Assembly (NCBI RefSeq): GCF_016808335.1
Contig: NC_053137.1
Location: forward strand, 3,556,955 to 3,620,954
DNA length: 64,000 bases
DNA from: Panicum virgatum
Taxonomy: Eukaryota; Streptophyta; Magnoliopsida; Poales; Poaceae
Direction of reading: 5' to 3'
Part shown: piece after piece, positions 31,192 through 43,233 of the stretch
Layout of the letters: each line of letters starts with the position of its first letter
How positions within the stretch are numbered: the stretch's first letter is position 1
Notes under the pieces: model-generated
What the model was told of the DNA's origin: nothing
Seen by the model: the letters and a program-made list of their open reading frames with translations, nothing else
Database searches by the model: none
Translations under genes and position numbers: made by a program

Positions 31192-31780
31192 GCCCTGGAT
31201 AGTCCGGGAGCCGTCGGATCGGGCATCTGCGGCTAAGATTTGCGGCGCGGGATAGGATGGGAAGCGAGGATCCCTGGACCCTGGCCCTTTCCTTTTCTTC
31301 TTCGTCGCGCGCTCGGCCTCGCCCTCGGCTGGACCGGTCGCCGGCGAACCCCTCGGCGACTCCGGTGACACAAGTAGCAGTCCCTAGAGCTCGCGGTGGA
31401 GCGGAGGCCACACCACCGAATGCCAAGCTCGGACACCTCCGTTTTTTTTTTTTGAAGGGAGACACATTCGTTTGTGTTGTGGCATGGCCTGTGAATGGAG
31501 GATCGCGGCCGCATGTCGTCAATGGTTTCCTTGTAGGTTCGTAGGACAGATGATTGTTGGCATGTTGCTGGTGTAGAGAGTTCTTCAGAGGCCTGACCTC
31601 CAGTTCATCTCTAGTCTGTAGCTCCGTGAATCTTGTGCAGATCAAGGCAAGGGGAAAAACGCTGCGACATAAGCTTCTACTCATTCCATGGCCATGGCCA
31701 GAAGTTGAGGACAAAAAGCATTGGATGCTCAAAGTTCAGACAGAGTGCTATGCTGACTCTGCCTATGAGTTCAGACTTTA

Positions 31781-32431
31781 GAGTGATGCGGCGGGCGTCA
31801 TGGCGTCGGCAAGCCGGCGAGCCGTGTCGCATGTGCCGCTGCCTAGGACTAGCATGAGTGCCACGACGAGGGCCGCGGGCCGCCATTGCGGGGAGGCTCG
31901 AGGTGGAAGCCATTGGTGGGCTGGTGATTACTGCAATGGCCAAGGCGTAAGCTTTGCTTAGCTAGGTTATTAGGTATGATTTTGGTCATCGTCTCATCGA
32001 TCGATCATCGGCCGTCACCTGGCATTGGTTGTTGACCTAGCTTCCCAAAAATCTCACATCGGTCGATGAGCAGAGAGATGTGGGGATCAAGGTGGATTGA
32101 TGACGTTGCGTCCATGGTTCTTCCACGTTCAGCTCACCATCTTCTTACCGAACCTGGATTCTATTGCATGATTCAGCTCACTTATTTCTTCTCTGAACCC
32201 ATTCCATCGTGGCACAAGGCAGTGGAAACAAGCAAACGGTAATACCCACATGCTGACATGCTGTTTCGAAATGGAATGGAAACAATATTGTAGAGGTCAG
32301 AACATTTTGCTTCTTTATCCAAAAAAAAAACCACCCAAAAGCTAAAACAGCATCGATCATCTGAATATTAATTTTTCAGCAATAAGATTCATACGCATCG
32401 ATCTCCCGTTTTCAGTTTTGCCCTACATACC
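31781..32431. other. Spacer between duplicated blocks
   Basis: About 650 bp with no recognised gene. A GC-rich first part (31790-31950) is open on the minus strand but lacks family motifs; the rest is AT-rich. Confidence 0.35.
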
Positions 32432-33636
32432 GGCATGTCGGCACCACCAGCTCCCAGAAGCAGCCGTTCCATCTGAACAGAGAACGCGCCTCGCAGCGCA
32501 TCAGAGAGAACGCTTGCTCGTCACGGAGCTCAAGCAGATTCGTACGCAGAAGGCCTTCACTTGCATTGCACTTGAGCTCTGAATTCATGGCTGGAGACGC
32601 GCGATGGAGTTCGGCTCAGCCCCTGATGATCTGGCACAAGTCCTCGCCGAGGTGTGAATGTGATGGTGGCTGGGCACACGCCGGCATGGTGCGGTCGGCG
32701 CTCGGCGCCTCGGCGGTGGCGAGAGACGCACGCCCCAACTCCGACGCCCAGCAAGCAGACGACCGCGCGCCACGAGCGCTCATCCAGCAGCACGTTCGCC
32801 AAAGGATCGGGGAGCTCGAGGTAGAGGGCAGGAGGAAGAAGGGCGTGGCTGCGCCGACCATGTCAGCCGGCGGGCGGCGAGTGACAGGCCAAGGGGCGGA
32901 CGGTATTTGAGATACCGTCCGGGGTGGACGGTAAATCAAATACCGTCCGCCCTGGATGGTCTCGTAGCCGTCGGATCGAGCATCTGCGGCTACGATTTGC
33001 GGCGCGGGATAGGATGGGAAGCGAGGATCCCTGGACCCTGGCCCTTTCCTTTTCTTCTTCGTCGCGCGCTCGGCCTCGCCCTCGGCTGGACCGGTCGCCG
33101 GCGAACCCCTCGGCGACTCCGGTGACACAAGTAGCAATCCCTAGAGCTCGCGGTGGAGCGGAGGCCGCGCCGCCGAATGCCAAGCTCGGACACCTCCGTT
33201 TGTTTTTTTTTGAAGGGATCGAGACACCTCCGTTTGTGTTGTGGCATGGCCTGTGAATGCAGGATCGCGGCTGCCTTCGAGTCCCGCCCCCGTCCCCGTC
33301 CCCGCCCCGGTCCCCAACCCGATGGCGCAAGCTCAACTCTCCAGCATGTCGTCAATGGTGGTGGTAGGGTGGTTTCCTTGCAGGATTATATTCGTAGGAC
33401 AGATTATTGTTGGCATGTGCAGAGAGTTCTTCAGAGCCCTGCCCTCCAGTTCATCTCTAGTCTGTAGCTCCGTCAATCTTGTGCAGATCAAGGCAAGGGG
33501 AAAAATGCTGCGAGATAGGCTTCTACTCATTCCATGACCATAGCCAGATGTTGAGGACAAAAAGCATTGGATGCTCCACAGATGCTACTAAAGTTCAGAC
33601 TGCTATGCTGACTCTGCCTATGAGTTCAGACTTCAT
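32432..33636. repeat. Duplicated block, copy 2
   Basis: Direct copy of 30540-31780, without the 144-bp retroposed insert. It retains only about 30 bp of the Pro/Val-rich coding sequence at its left edge, so the duplication broke inside that gene. It contains the twin hairpins at 32898-32920 and 32926-32948. Confidence 0.75.
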
Positions 33637-33659
33637 AGTGTTACATCGCTCTTAATTTA

Positions 33660-34237
33660 TTTTTGCGAAACAGCTTGAACCCACATACCAGAGCACTTTG
33701 GTTACTCTAATTATTCTCCTTGGGTTCCAATTTTTAGGAGTGGCATCTGAAGATCGAGCAAGCCTCATTTACCATCACTTTTGAAAAGGTCATTTACCAT
33801 CGCTTTTAATTTATTTTTGCGAAACAGCTTTAATCGATCTTGCACTTTACTAGTTCTAGTGTTTTTGGTGAGACTCTTGATCGGCTTTTTAATTAAGCTT
33901 TGCTTCTGCTTACTTTGAGCTTTGCTAATCTTTATGGAATCTTTACATAAATAGTGAAGTAAGGTCATTTGCAAATCTATTTGGAAAAGCTTTTTCGGCA
34001 CTCTGATTATTCCGTGCCTTCCACTTTGTGTTGTGCTTGCTCAAGTAAATTGCTTTTTGCTTGCATCCGCTTTGAGTCGAGATTTTACTAACTGTTCTTA
34101 GGGTGAATTCGTCATGTTGGCTTGTGTCACCTTGGCGGTTAGAAGAAAGGTGCGTCGGGTTTGAATTTGGGTTATAGGTGGAGAATTTTTATAGGCTCCC
34201 ATTCACCCTCCCCTCTGTTCGCATGTCCGGTCCTTCA
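33660..34237 (+). mobile_element. LTR 3'-end fragment, copia SIRE/Maximus type
   Basis: The ending ...ataggctcccattcaccctc, then ccggtccttca, resembles the 3' end of the solo LTR at 41639-43162 and other Maximus-type LTRs. There is no left end. Contains a ~145-bp internal duplication marked by two copies of taatttatttttgcgaaaca (33654 and 33804). Confidence 0.45.
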
Positions 34238-35363
34238 GAATCTCCAACGAAAGCATGGTATAGTACAACCGCACCATGGACACACCAGCTAACAGGGCTC
34301 AAACTAAAGGAGGCCTCGAGGACGCCGGTCACTGGAGTTGGAGGTTCTCACTTCTCGGTGCTGTACTCCAGGACTCCAGGCTGAACAGCGCCACCCTCCT
34401 GATCCACACACACACCACCCATATTTAAACACTGATCCTGATCCTGATGAGGGCTCTTCAGCGGCAGGTGTCCCTGAAACCCCTTCACAATCTGTAGTTC
34501 TGCACCATGCACGCAATGTTGCAACGGACGGGACTGGTCGAAGTGGGCCATCCGGCTTTGTGTAGGTCGACCGCGCCATCGTAGTTGGCAATTGGCATCG
34601 GCATGGGCGCTGACAGAACCTGGCTCTCCTGTCCTGTCCATGTGATCAGTCACTTATCATATACGCATAAGATGCAGTCCACAATAACTGCACTTTGTAC
34701 GACACGCATGCGATGTTGCATACATATACTGGAGCCTGGAGGAAGGGTGCAGTGATCATATACCTGTTGAAAACTTCTCTATATACACCGGCAACCTTTC
34801 AAGCCCTCGTTTACAAATTTTTGTGTTCCACACTACTAGAAGTAGAAGAAAAGGAATTGATGAAGTACAACACTGTAGGGAGGAGCATGAGCTGTGCTGT
34901 GACAAGTTGTTAATTAACGAACATTTGTAGGAACCAGAGGCTACCATCCACATGGTGTCCACGAATTCCTGTATGGATGGCAAGGCTGCCTCCGAAGACC
35001 AGCGTTGTCGCCGCGTGGTGGTCAAGGACAACTCGCACTGGCACGCCATACAGAGGATCGAGCGGAAGGTCGATCTGGAACACCCGGATGGGCTGGAGCT
35101 TGTTCGTGCACCCACGGTCTTTATCCTCGCATGTAGGTCAAGTGACAGAGCCGCCCAGAGGACTCTGGCCTGAAGCATGACCTTGACAACGATATCCCCG
35201 GCAGGGGTAAGTGATTTAAGCACAAGCGGATGGGTACACTCGATCAAAAATATGATGATATGATACAATTCATAAAGCATGCCCAATATACTGAATACTG
35301 ATGCAAGTAGTAGTATGTATAAGATCTACACTACATGTACACGTGTGTTACAATTAGAGCGAG
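34238..35363. other. Unassigned region with short decayed frames
   Basis: No gene recognised. One minus-strand stretch (about 35118-34915) reads EDKDRGCTNKLQPIRVFQID and continues with GVPVRVVLDHH and GSLAIHTGIRGHH before a stop. It has codon character but is closed upstream by TGA, so it may be a remnant exon of an unknown gene. Other ORFs overlap on both strands. Confidence 0.3.
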
Positions 35364-35365
35364 GT

Positions 35366-35854
35366 GGTAACCATAGTCACAAAGTTCCTGGGTCGAGGAA
35401 CAGGGTCGAGGGTCGTCACTTCATAAAATTGTGGTACGAAGGGGGTATACTTTTATGGAACGATAAATTATTATGTGGAACGCGACTCTAATTCATCCGG
35501 GTCGATATCTTCGGGTCGATGTGTCTTTAAAAAGACAAAAACTATATACATATGTGCTACTAATGAAGAAACTAATCTGCACAAGTATATAAGAAACATA
35601 CAAAATAGTACATCTAGATCATACTACACGTACTCAGCTTATTATCTAACAAAAACCACATCAATCCGCTATCAATAACCTTCTTATCCCAATTAAATCT
35701 GCTAGCAATGGGGGCTATGACCCCTCTCAAACCAGGACGCGATTCAACCTGGAATGGGACACTGACCCTCTTTGACCCCGACCCTCGAATCGGAACGGCA
35801 TTCCTGGGTCGTGGGACGAGGCATCGACCCCGAATTGTGTGACTATGGTGGTAA
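35366..35854. mobile_element. Inverted-repeat DNA element (MITE-like, ~490 bp)
   Basis: accatagtcacaaagttcctgggtcga on the left pairs imperfectly with tcgaccccgaattgtgtgac then tatggt on the right. Both ends carry GGGTCGA-rich subterminal repeats and the centre is AT-rich. No coding capacity. Superfamily not assigned because the exact tips and target duplication are unclear. Confidence 0.55.
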
Positions 35855-37174
35855 CGGATATCAAGCAAAGTATCCTCTTTTTTTTCATTGATGAGATACT
35901 TTGCTTGATATAATTGAGCCATGGCTCTAGTGGTTACTTCACCGTCCAACTTAATTCTTAAATTTTTTAGATCAAAATAGAATAGAATTAGAGCTCGACC
36001 CTTTTAAAGTCTGGACCTTAAATTATCTAGGCTAAATTTGACGGCCCTTTACCACCCTTAAGGGTAGTGGAGGGGTGGTTGCCACTGGTGCGGGCGCCGT
36101 CGCCGATGGCGGCTATGCGGGTGTTTCTTGTGCTTGCAGTGCCGTTGATGGTGGTCGAGCGGGCATCGGTGATGACCCATAGTTTGTTGAATAATAGTGG
36201 TGCAGCCTGGCGCCATGGTACCGACGATGAAGCTCAGGTGTACAGTTGGTGGCGTCACCATTCGAGTGCACTCCGAGGGGGCACTAGTGGTGCTCGAGGT
36301 CCGCGGTGGAGCAGAGTTCCTCGTTGACGGCGAGGAGTCGGATGGTGAGGTATCCATCATCTCTGGCGTGATTAGCCAAGGGGAGGGGCGCAGAGAGGTG
36401 GGAAGAGAGATTTGCAAAAGTGTGATTACCCAATTCAAGGGCAGGTTCAGATTGTAAAATTATTCAATCTCTCGTACCCCTTGGATGTTGATCCAGTGAC
36501 TCAGATTGAAGTTTTCATAGTTTGCACGGAGATGTTGGTTTGTACCTGATATGTTTCCCATAGTTTTTGCCTTAAAAAAAGAGCATCTACAGCCTGGCAT
36601 GCAATAAAAAATAGAAAATACAACTCTTGTTCCGTGCCAGGATGGCAGGGATCAGCAATTAGCGCCAACTAACTTAAATAGATTGAAGTGGCAGAAGTTA
36701 GCGGAGAGGTTAAGGATGCATGCATAGCACAGGCTGTTTTTTCTGAATTTTTTTAGAAATAATAAGTAGGGCCATTTTACATTAGTATGGACGACATGCT
36801 TGTTCACATAACGAGGTGTCTGCGGTGACCGCGTCAAAGGACGCAGGGTGTAATGCTACATGGGTTCATTATAGGTTAACATGCGGACAAGTGTATGTGA
36901 GCAAATGTATGTGTAAAAAATTCAGTCATTGTCAAATGAGGAGCATGCAGTTGAGAAAAGCAAGGGAACAACAAGAAAGAAACGTAGTATGGCCGGCCGC
37001 GGAGCATGTATGTGCGGTCAGCACAAGACGCGCTTCGGTGTTAACATTGTATTCCCGAAAGGCCTCGGCCGGCCCGCACGGACATCAAGCAATTTCATCG
37101 TTGCCAATACAGCAGGCAAGCAAGCAGAGATCGCCAGATTAGTTAGTAATCTTGACTCTTGAGAGCTCGCAAGC
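35855..37174. other. Region upstream of the NLR gene; one unrecognised ORF
   Basis: Contains an 86-codon plus-strand ORF at 36197-36457 (TVGGVTIRVHSEGALVVLEV) in GC-rich sequence. It is overlapped by a minus-strand ORF and by another plus frame (36067-36327), and I see no known domain. The remaining sequence to 37174 is presumed NLR promoter and 5' UTR. Confidence 0.3.
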
Positions 37175-40100
37175 ATGAATCTGGTGACAGGGGCGATGGG
37201 CAGCCTCCTCCCCAAGCTGTTCCAGCTGCTCCAAGATGAGTACAAGCTGCAGAAGGGCGTCAGGGCGGAGGTGGAGTCTCTCTCGCGGGAGATCGAGAGC
37301 ATGCAGGTTGCCCTCTGCAAGGTGGCCCAGGTGCGCCACGACCAGCTTAACCCGCAGGTCTGGCTCTGGGCGCGCGACGTCCGGGAGGCTTCGTACGACA
37401 TGGAGGATGTCCTGGACACCTTCCTCGTGCGCGTCGATGGTGGCATCGAGCAAGGCGACGCGGACAAAGGGAAATTCTTCGAACGCTTCAGGGAGAAGAT
37501 GGGCAAGCTGTTCAGCTTAACCAAGAAGTTCAAGGCTCGCCACGGCATCGCCAGAGCCATTGGTGACATGAAGAAGCAAGTCGAGGAAATGGCCAATCGG
37601 CGTGATAGGTAGGTCAACGACGATCCTAGCTAGCTAGCTAGCTCGTTGATTTCTTTTATGTTTTTAACTTTTTATTAGTTTTACGCCACAGGATCCGATA
37701 AGAGTTCTGGTGGGTTCGAACTCGTATGTATAGTAATGTTTATTGTTTTTTTATCCTATAAAACAGGTGCAGGGTCGACCATCATGTGATCAATCCTGAT
37801 GCCACATCAAGTATTGATCCTCGCCTCTCAACTCTCTACACAAAAACGTCAGAGCTCGTTGGCATCGACGAGGCAAGGGATGCGCTCATAAGGATGTTGT
37901 GCCAAGGTTACGATACATCTGACCAAAAGATGAAGATAGTCTCTGTTGTCGGGCCTGGAGGACTGGGCAAGACTACCCTTACGAAAACTGTGTATGAGAA
38001 GCTTACATTGGATATGGAAATACGTTATAATGCATTTGTACCAGTTGGCCGGAATGCAGACTTGAAGAAAGTCTTTAGGGATATTCTAATTGACCTTGAT
38101 CAGAAGACTTACATGCCACAAATCAGCAACTTGGCAACATTAGATGAAAGGCAGATCATCAATGAACTCCGAGCATTCCTCGAGAACAAGAGGTATCCCT
38201 ACTATCACCTGCCACGTCAATAATGCTACTCGTAATCTTAAGCTAACACTTTGATTTTAAGTTGCGGGATACTACTGGAGATCGAGCACCTCATTCGTGT
38301 TGGCTCTTGTCATAGAGCCAGTTATAGAGCCGGCACAACGAAGCCGACGTGGATGAGGGTTTTCTAACTATCTCTATTGAATACACGCACTACTATAGAA
38401 AGGGTCTTTGGTCCGGCCATCATTGAGCCCAGGACAAATAAAGGCCTTAGACCCGGTTCTAAAGTTTTGAAACCATTGGAGCAGAGTAGAGAGACTATTT
38501 ATCCTAGTTAGAGACACCAACCGGGATTAAATATATAGTATAGCCTTCAATCTCGGGTAAGGTCACCAACTGTGAGTAAAACATTTAGTCCCGGTTGGTG
38601 AGTACTCCACCTAGAACTAAATGTTAATATTTAGTCCCGGTTGGAATCTCCAACCGGACAAAAGTGCCAGCTCCGATCATACTTGTTTTATTTAACACCT
38701 GATCCTCTCTCTCTCTCACACACGCTCTTATCTTCCTCTCCCTCTCCATCTCCTCCTAGCCACAAGCTTCTTCCTCTGTGATTTTTTTCGTCTGTGATTG
38801 TGCTGGTGAATCTTTGTGTGATGTGAATCAAATCAATCTCATATGTTATAAATTAATCTCATGTGTTGGGAATTAATCTCATGTGTTGTGAATTAGATCT
38901 TGTGCTTCCTTGTGTGATATACTGGTGTGTGATGGTCATGTGAGATAGTGCGTTACTTGTGTATGTGCCATGAATTAGATCTTGATTTTGGTATTGGTCA
39001 ATTTTTTATATTTGGAGAAGCTAGCTCCCATATGCGGAGCTGGCGAGCTGTTTTTTTTTTGTTTGCAAAAAATTACATTTGTCCGGGTTGACCAGTTGAG
39101 TAGCAACCGGAATAAAAGAAAGGATACATATATTTGTCCTGAATGGGTGGTCCTGGTTGGGAAACCGGAACTAAAAGCAGTTCCCAACCAGGACAAATGT
39201 GCCTTTCTGTAGTAGTGCACGGCCGTCAAGAGCTTAGAAACTTTGAAACTACTATTTTGTCCCAACAAAGAATGCAATTCTGGGTATGCACCTGGACATC
39301 ACATTGTCCACATATATAGCTAGAATTGCATTCTTTGTTTGGACGGATGGAGTACTTTTTATTAGAATGTATCTATAGATCATAACTACCCTATAAACAA
39401 GCCAGCCAGTTTTACTTACATGGCTTCTCTGTTACCATGCACATAGGTATTTTATTGTTATTGATGACATATGGGAGGTATCATTGTGGAACATAATAAG
39501 AAATACTCTGGACGACAATAATTTAGGAAGCAAAGTAATCATAACTACCCGCTGCAATGATGTTGCAAAGAAAGTCTGCTGTTCTTATAAAATGGAGCCC
39601 CTTGGTCCTAAGAGCTCCAAAATTTTATTCCATACAAGGATATTTGAATCTGAAGACAGGTGCCCTGAACAATTGTCTGAATTATCTGAAAAGATTTTGA
39701 AGAAATGTGGAGGTGTGCCACTTGCTATCATTACTACAGCTAGTTTGTTAGCTCATACACCACAAGATAAATCTGAGTGGCAGGAAATATACAATGCAAT
39801 TGGTTCTGGACTTAGCAGCAGTGATGATATTCACAAAATGAGAAAGATACTGTCTCTTAGCTATTATGATCTACCTTCTAATGTGAAGACATGTTTATTA
39901 TATCTAAGTATATATCCAGAAGATTATGAAATTACAAGGGATCGGTTGTTATGGAGGTGGATAGCTGAGGGTTTCATTCAACCACGAAAAGACGGTGATG
40001 ACCTATTTGAGCTCGGGGAAGGTTACTTCAATGAGCTTATTAATAGAAGTCTGGTCCAGCCGGTCTGGCACATAGATTCTGATGGCCTGAAATATGGCTG

Positions 40101-41435
40101 CCGTGTGCATGATATGATTCTTGATCTCATTTGTTCCTTGGCAAGAGAAGAAAATTTTGTCACTATCTTGGAAAAAAGTGAGCATAAGTGCATAACAGTA
40201 TATCTTTAAGAACCAAGCATCGTCGGTTATCCCTCAGAAACACTAGCTGCTGGCCTAAAACAGGCGTATCACAAGTGAGGTCCATTGCTATCTTCAGCCC
40301 TTCAATTCAGTCAATGGAATCCATTTCATGCTTTGATGTTCTACGTGTATTGGATCTAGAAGGTTGCCGTCTGGAACGAAGTGAGGATCGTTGTAAGCTG
40401 GATGTTGGGAGCTTAATTCACCTGAGGTACCTCGGGCTAACAGGCACAAAACTCAGCGAGCTGCCCCAAGGGATAGAAAAACTACAGTTTTTGCAGGTTT
40501 TAAAGCCTGCAAGCGGATGCGAATTATCACAGGCTATTTTCAGACTTACACAACTCATGTGCCTGGACGGAGGTCGGTTTCATCCAAGGCCAGGAAATTT
40601 GTTAGGGAATCTGGCGTCCCTACATGTGCTCAAGTCTTTGATTGTTGAGGATGAGGACTCTGCGGATGCTTTGAAACAACTGGGTCATCTTACTAAGCTA
40701 CGGGAGCTTCACATCGATACTATCAGCTACCGTGCAATAATAGATCGACCTCTGTTCTGGGAAGTCTTGATCAATTCGCTAGGCAACCTGCGAAAACTCC
40801 GCAGCCTGCATATCGTGTGTCTTTGGAGGGGCCTAAAACCCATTGAGTGTGAACGCTGGGTCCCCTCTTCACACCTCCACACACTTGACTTATTCCTAAG
40901 CGAATATTCATTGCCGACACTGCCGAAGTGGATTAATCCTATATCACTGCCCCTCCTCTCAGTCCTGCAGTTGCAAGTCGTACGTAATGTGCGAGCCGAG
41001 GACATTCAAATCCTTGGGACGCTGCCGACCCTTTGCCGTCTCTTTCTGAAGGTGGACTATAATAAAAACTTAGCCTGGTGCCCACTGCAAAGGTTTGTGG
41101 TTAGCTCTGATGCATTCCCATGTGCAAGATGGTGCAGATTCATTAATATTGTAACTGTGCCATCTATGTTCCCACAAGGAGCCATGCCCAGGGTTGAAAA
41201 CATCACATTCTGCCTCCGAGTAAGTGATTTTTTCATCTCCAGTGGATTCGACATTGACGACTTGGCTATGGCTCACCTCCCGTCGCTTCGGAATATACAT
41301 TATGATCTTTATTATCGGGGTGTTAAGGGCCAAGGCCAACAAGCGGTGAAAGTGCAAGAGGCGCTGCGGCGCGCAGCTGATGTCCACCCTAATAATCCAT
41401 CCATCAAATTTGATATGCGTGGGTCCACTTCCTGA
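37175..41435 (+). CDS. CC-NBS-LRR disease-resistance-like protein, one frameshift
   Basis: Intracellular immune receptor family. Exons 37175-37608, 37767-38192 and 39447-41435 join in frame at the first two junctions. Exon 1: Rx-type coiled coil with an EDVLDTFL motif. Exon 2: P-loop GPGGLGKTT. Exon 3: kinase-2 YFIVIDDIW, RNBS-B KVIITTRCNDVAKK, GLPL CGGVPLAI, RNBS-D CLLYLSIYPEDYEI, MHD-type VHDMILDL, then LRRs (LRVLDLEG, LRYLGLTGTKLSELP) to TGA 41433-41435. A one-base shift between about 40170 and 40203 moves the LRR part into another frame (first frame stops at 40207-40209). All NBS motifs are intact, so the break is recent or an assembly error. Intron 2 (1254 bp) holds a CACTA derivative and a Stowaway MITE. 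Confidence 0.85.
38388..39217. mobile_element. Non-autonomous CACTA element in NLR intron 2
   Basis: Starts CACTACTATAGAAAGGG and ends TTTCTGTAGTAGTG; both sub-ends carry the repeated tagtcccggttgg / ccaaccgggac type motif in both orientations. The flanking 3 bases (acg versus cac) do not match cleanly. No transposase. Contains a CT-microsatellite near 38706. Confidence 0.7.
39252..39352. mobile_element. Stowaway-like MITE in NLR intron 2
   Basis: The right end is the complement of CTCCATCCGTCCAAACAAAG. The left end ctattttgtcccaacaaag is a diverged partner, and the inner gaatgcaattct pairs with agaattgcattc. TA lies on both sides (39250-39251, 39353-39354). Confidence 0.7.
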
Positions 41436-41633
41436 GCATTACTAATCTCTGCCTACATCTACCTGTAGGCTTGTACTAATATAGATCGAACCTTTTTTAG
41501 TTTGATAAGTAGTGCACCAATATAATACTGGAAGGGAGAATATCTTGGAGATGCATTCTGCATGAGAGAGGAGGCCGCCGGCGACGTCTCCAAAGGGCCA
41601 GCCTAGGGTTTGGTGGCGGCAGGAGAATAAGGG
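41436..41633. other. NLR 3' flank
   Basis: Short region between the NLR stop and the target duplication of the solo LTR; presumed 3' UTR. Nothing else seen. Confidence 0.4.
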
Positions 41634-41638
41634 GCGGC

Positions 41639-43162
41639 TGTAACGAACATGGCACCATTGATGCCATTTCGAGTGATTTTGGTGATCGAATGACAACACA
41701 ACACTTGGACTAATATGATTGTTAAGATGATCATTCTCAGGCTTTTAGGTTCAAGTGATGACAAAGAGAAAGAGAAAATAGGCGTAGCAAGGCCCGAAGG
41801 GCAGCCCCTACGGGGGTTCCGCTACCCGGTTAGCGGACGGGGGTCGAGGGGGAGCCGCCCCTCGCGGGTCTCAGGGCAGCGCCCTGAAAGCTCTTCGATT
41901 CAGGAGCACCGGAAGAACCGACGCCAGGGCATCGGAGCATCCGATGGTAGTCGGAAGAACCGACGCCTTGATACTTTGGTGCAGAAGGGAATCGAAGCCA
42001 AGTCAGCCTATAGGCACCGGTTGAACCGACGGTCTAAAATAGGGCATCGGTGCAATGGCCGTCCTTTGTACCAGAGACGATGTCAAGTGCCCAGTAGAAG
42101 TGTCTTCAGCACCGGTTCAACCGATGGGGCATCGGTGCATACCACCGGTGTAATGACGTCAGCGTCCAGGAGAAGATTCTTTCAGCACCGGTTGAACCGA
42201 TGAGGCATCGGTGCATTGCATCGGTTCAACCGGTGGTCTCTGCGTCAGCCATCAGGAGTCCAACGGCTACTTCGTGTTATGAGTGACCGGATGAACCGAC
42301 GCTACCCTGCCAAGAGGCATCGGTTCTTCCGGTGGTACGCAGATTTTCAGCTAACCGTTGGAGCAACGGCTACAAGACTTGGTGGCCTATATATACGCCT
42401 CACCCCGGCCATTTGAAGATTGCTGGAGTTGCTGGACATCCCACACACACCCAAGAACATCTCCAAGCCATACAAAAGCATCAAGATCATATCCTTAGCC
42501 CTTAGCACACTTTGAGAGTGTTGTGTAAAGGATTAGCTCTTAGTGAGTGAGTTTGCAAGGCTTAGAGCCTTTGTGCTGTGGTTCATTAGTGAACCAAAAC
42601 AAGAGCTTGGTGCGCCGGCACCTTGGAGCGTGAAGCTCGCCGGCAACGTCATCGACCCTCCGACTTGGTGTGGAGCGGCGACGACACCTTTGTGCGGGGG
42701 ACGTGGAGACCCCCATCCTTTGTGGAGAAGCTCCTTAGTGGAACCCGGGGCCAAGGTGACCGTGATTGTGTTCACGGAAGAGACTTGGTGGCCGAGTAGC
42801 AATACTCTTAGTGAGTGCTACAACAACGTGGATGTAGGTGTGCCTTTGTGGCTAACCGAACCACGGGATAAACACCCGCGTCAAGAGTTTGCTATCTCCT
42901 ATCCCGCTCTTTAAGCTTCCGCATTTCTTTCTAGTAATTTGTATGCCTTTACTTTCATAGAATAGTTTCTTGATAGGAAAGGCTATAGGTTGCTAAACTC
43001 TTTTGGGATAGGGGTTTTACACTAGAACAACCTAGTTGCACATCTAGATAGCTTGTTTTAGTTTAAGCTTTGTGCAAACTAGTTGGAGCCATAGGTCTAA
43101 GTTTTTATTAGTGCCTAATTCACCCCCTCCCCCTCTTAGGCTAGAGCACCCGATCACTTTCA
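41639..43162 (+). mobile_element. Solo LTR, Ty1-copia Maximus/SIRE type
   Basis: Begins TGTAACGAACATGG and ends GATCACTTTCA, flanked by a perfect 5-bp duplication gcggc (41634-41638, 43163-43167). The ggtgatcgaatgacaacaca motif near the start and the caccccctccccctcttagg motif near the end are typical of grass Maximus/SIRE LTRs. Between them are many copies of ccggttgaaccga / gcatcggtgca words (41900-42330). No internal coding region, so it is a solo LTR. Confidence 0.85.
42389..42396 (+). promoter_or_regulatory. TATA box of Maximus-type LTR
   Basis: tatatata within ggcctatatatacgcc, about two thirds into the first half of the LTR and followed by CA-rich leader sequence. Could drive transcription to the right. 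Confidence 0.5.
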
Positions 43163-43233
43163 GCGGCGCAATAAGACAGGTGCAGCTCAAGGAGAAGCAG
43201 GGGGCGCGTTCTTTTTTTCACGAACCGGTAAGT

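Larger units (their letters stand above)
30540..31780. repeat. Duplicated block, copy 1
   Basis: About 1.1 kb (without a 156-bp insertion) that is strongly similar to 32432-33636 in the same orientation. It starts in the coding end of the Pro/Val-rich gene and runs through twin hairpins (31141-31191), the segment ggaccctggccctttccttt, and a tail with ttcatctctagtctgtagct. ORFs occur on both strands. The best-conserved peptide between copies is LIQQHVR-RIGELEVEGRRK on the plus strand, which I do not recognise. Possibly a duplicated gene 5' region. Confidence 0.75.

Noticed and set aside
31031..33355. Long ORFs on both strands in the duplicated blocks
   Set aside because: Frames differ between the two copies and overlap antisense; no stable protein supported apart from one short conserved peptide noted as a finding.
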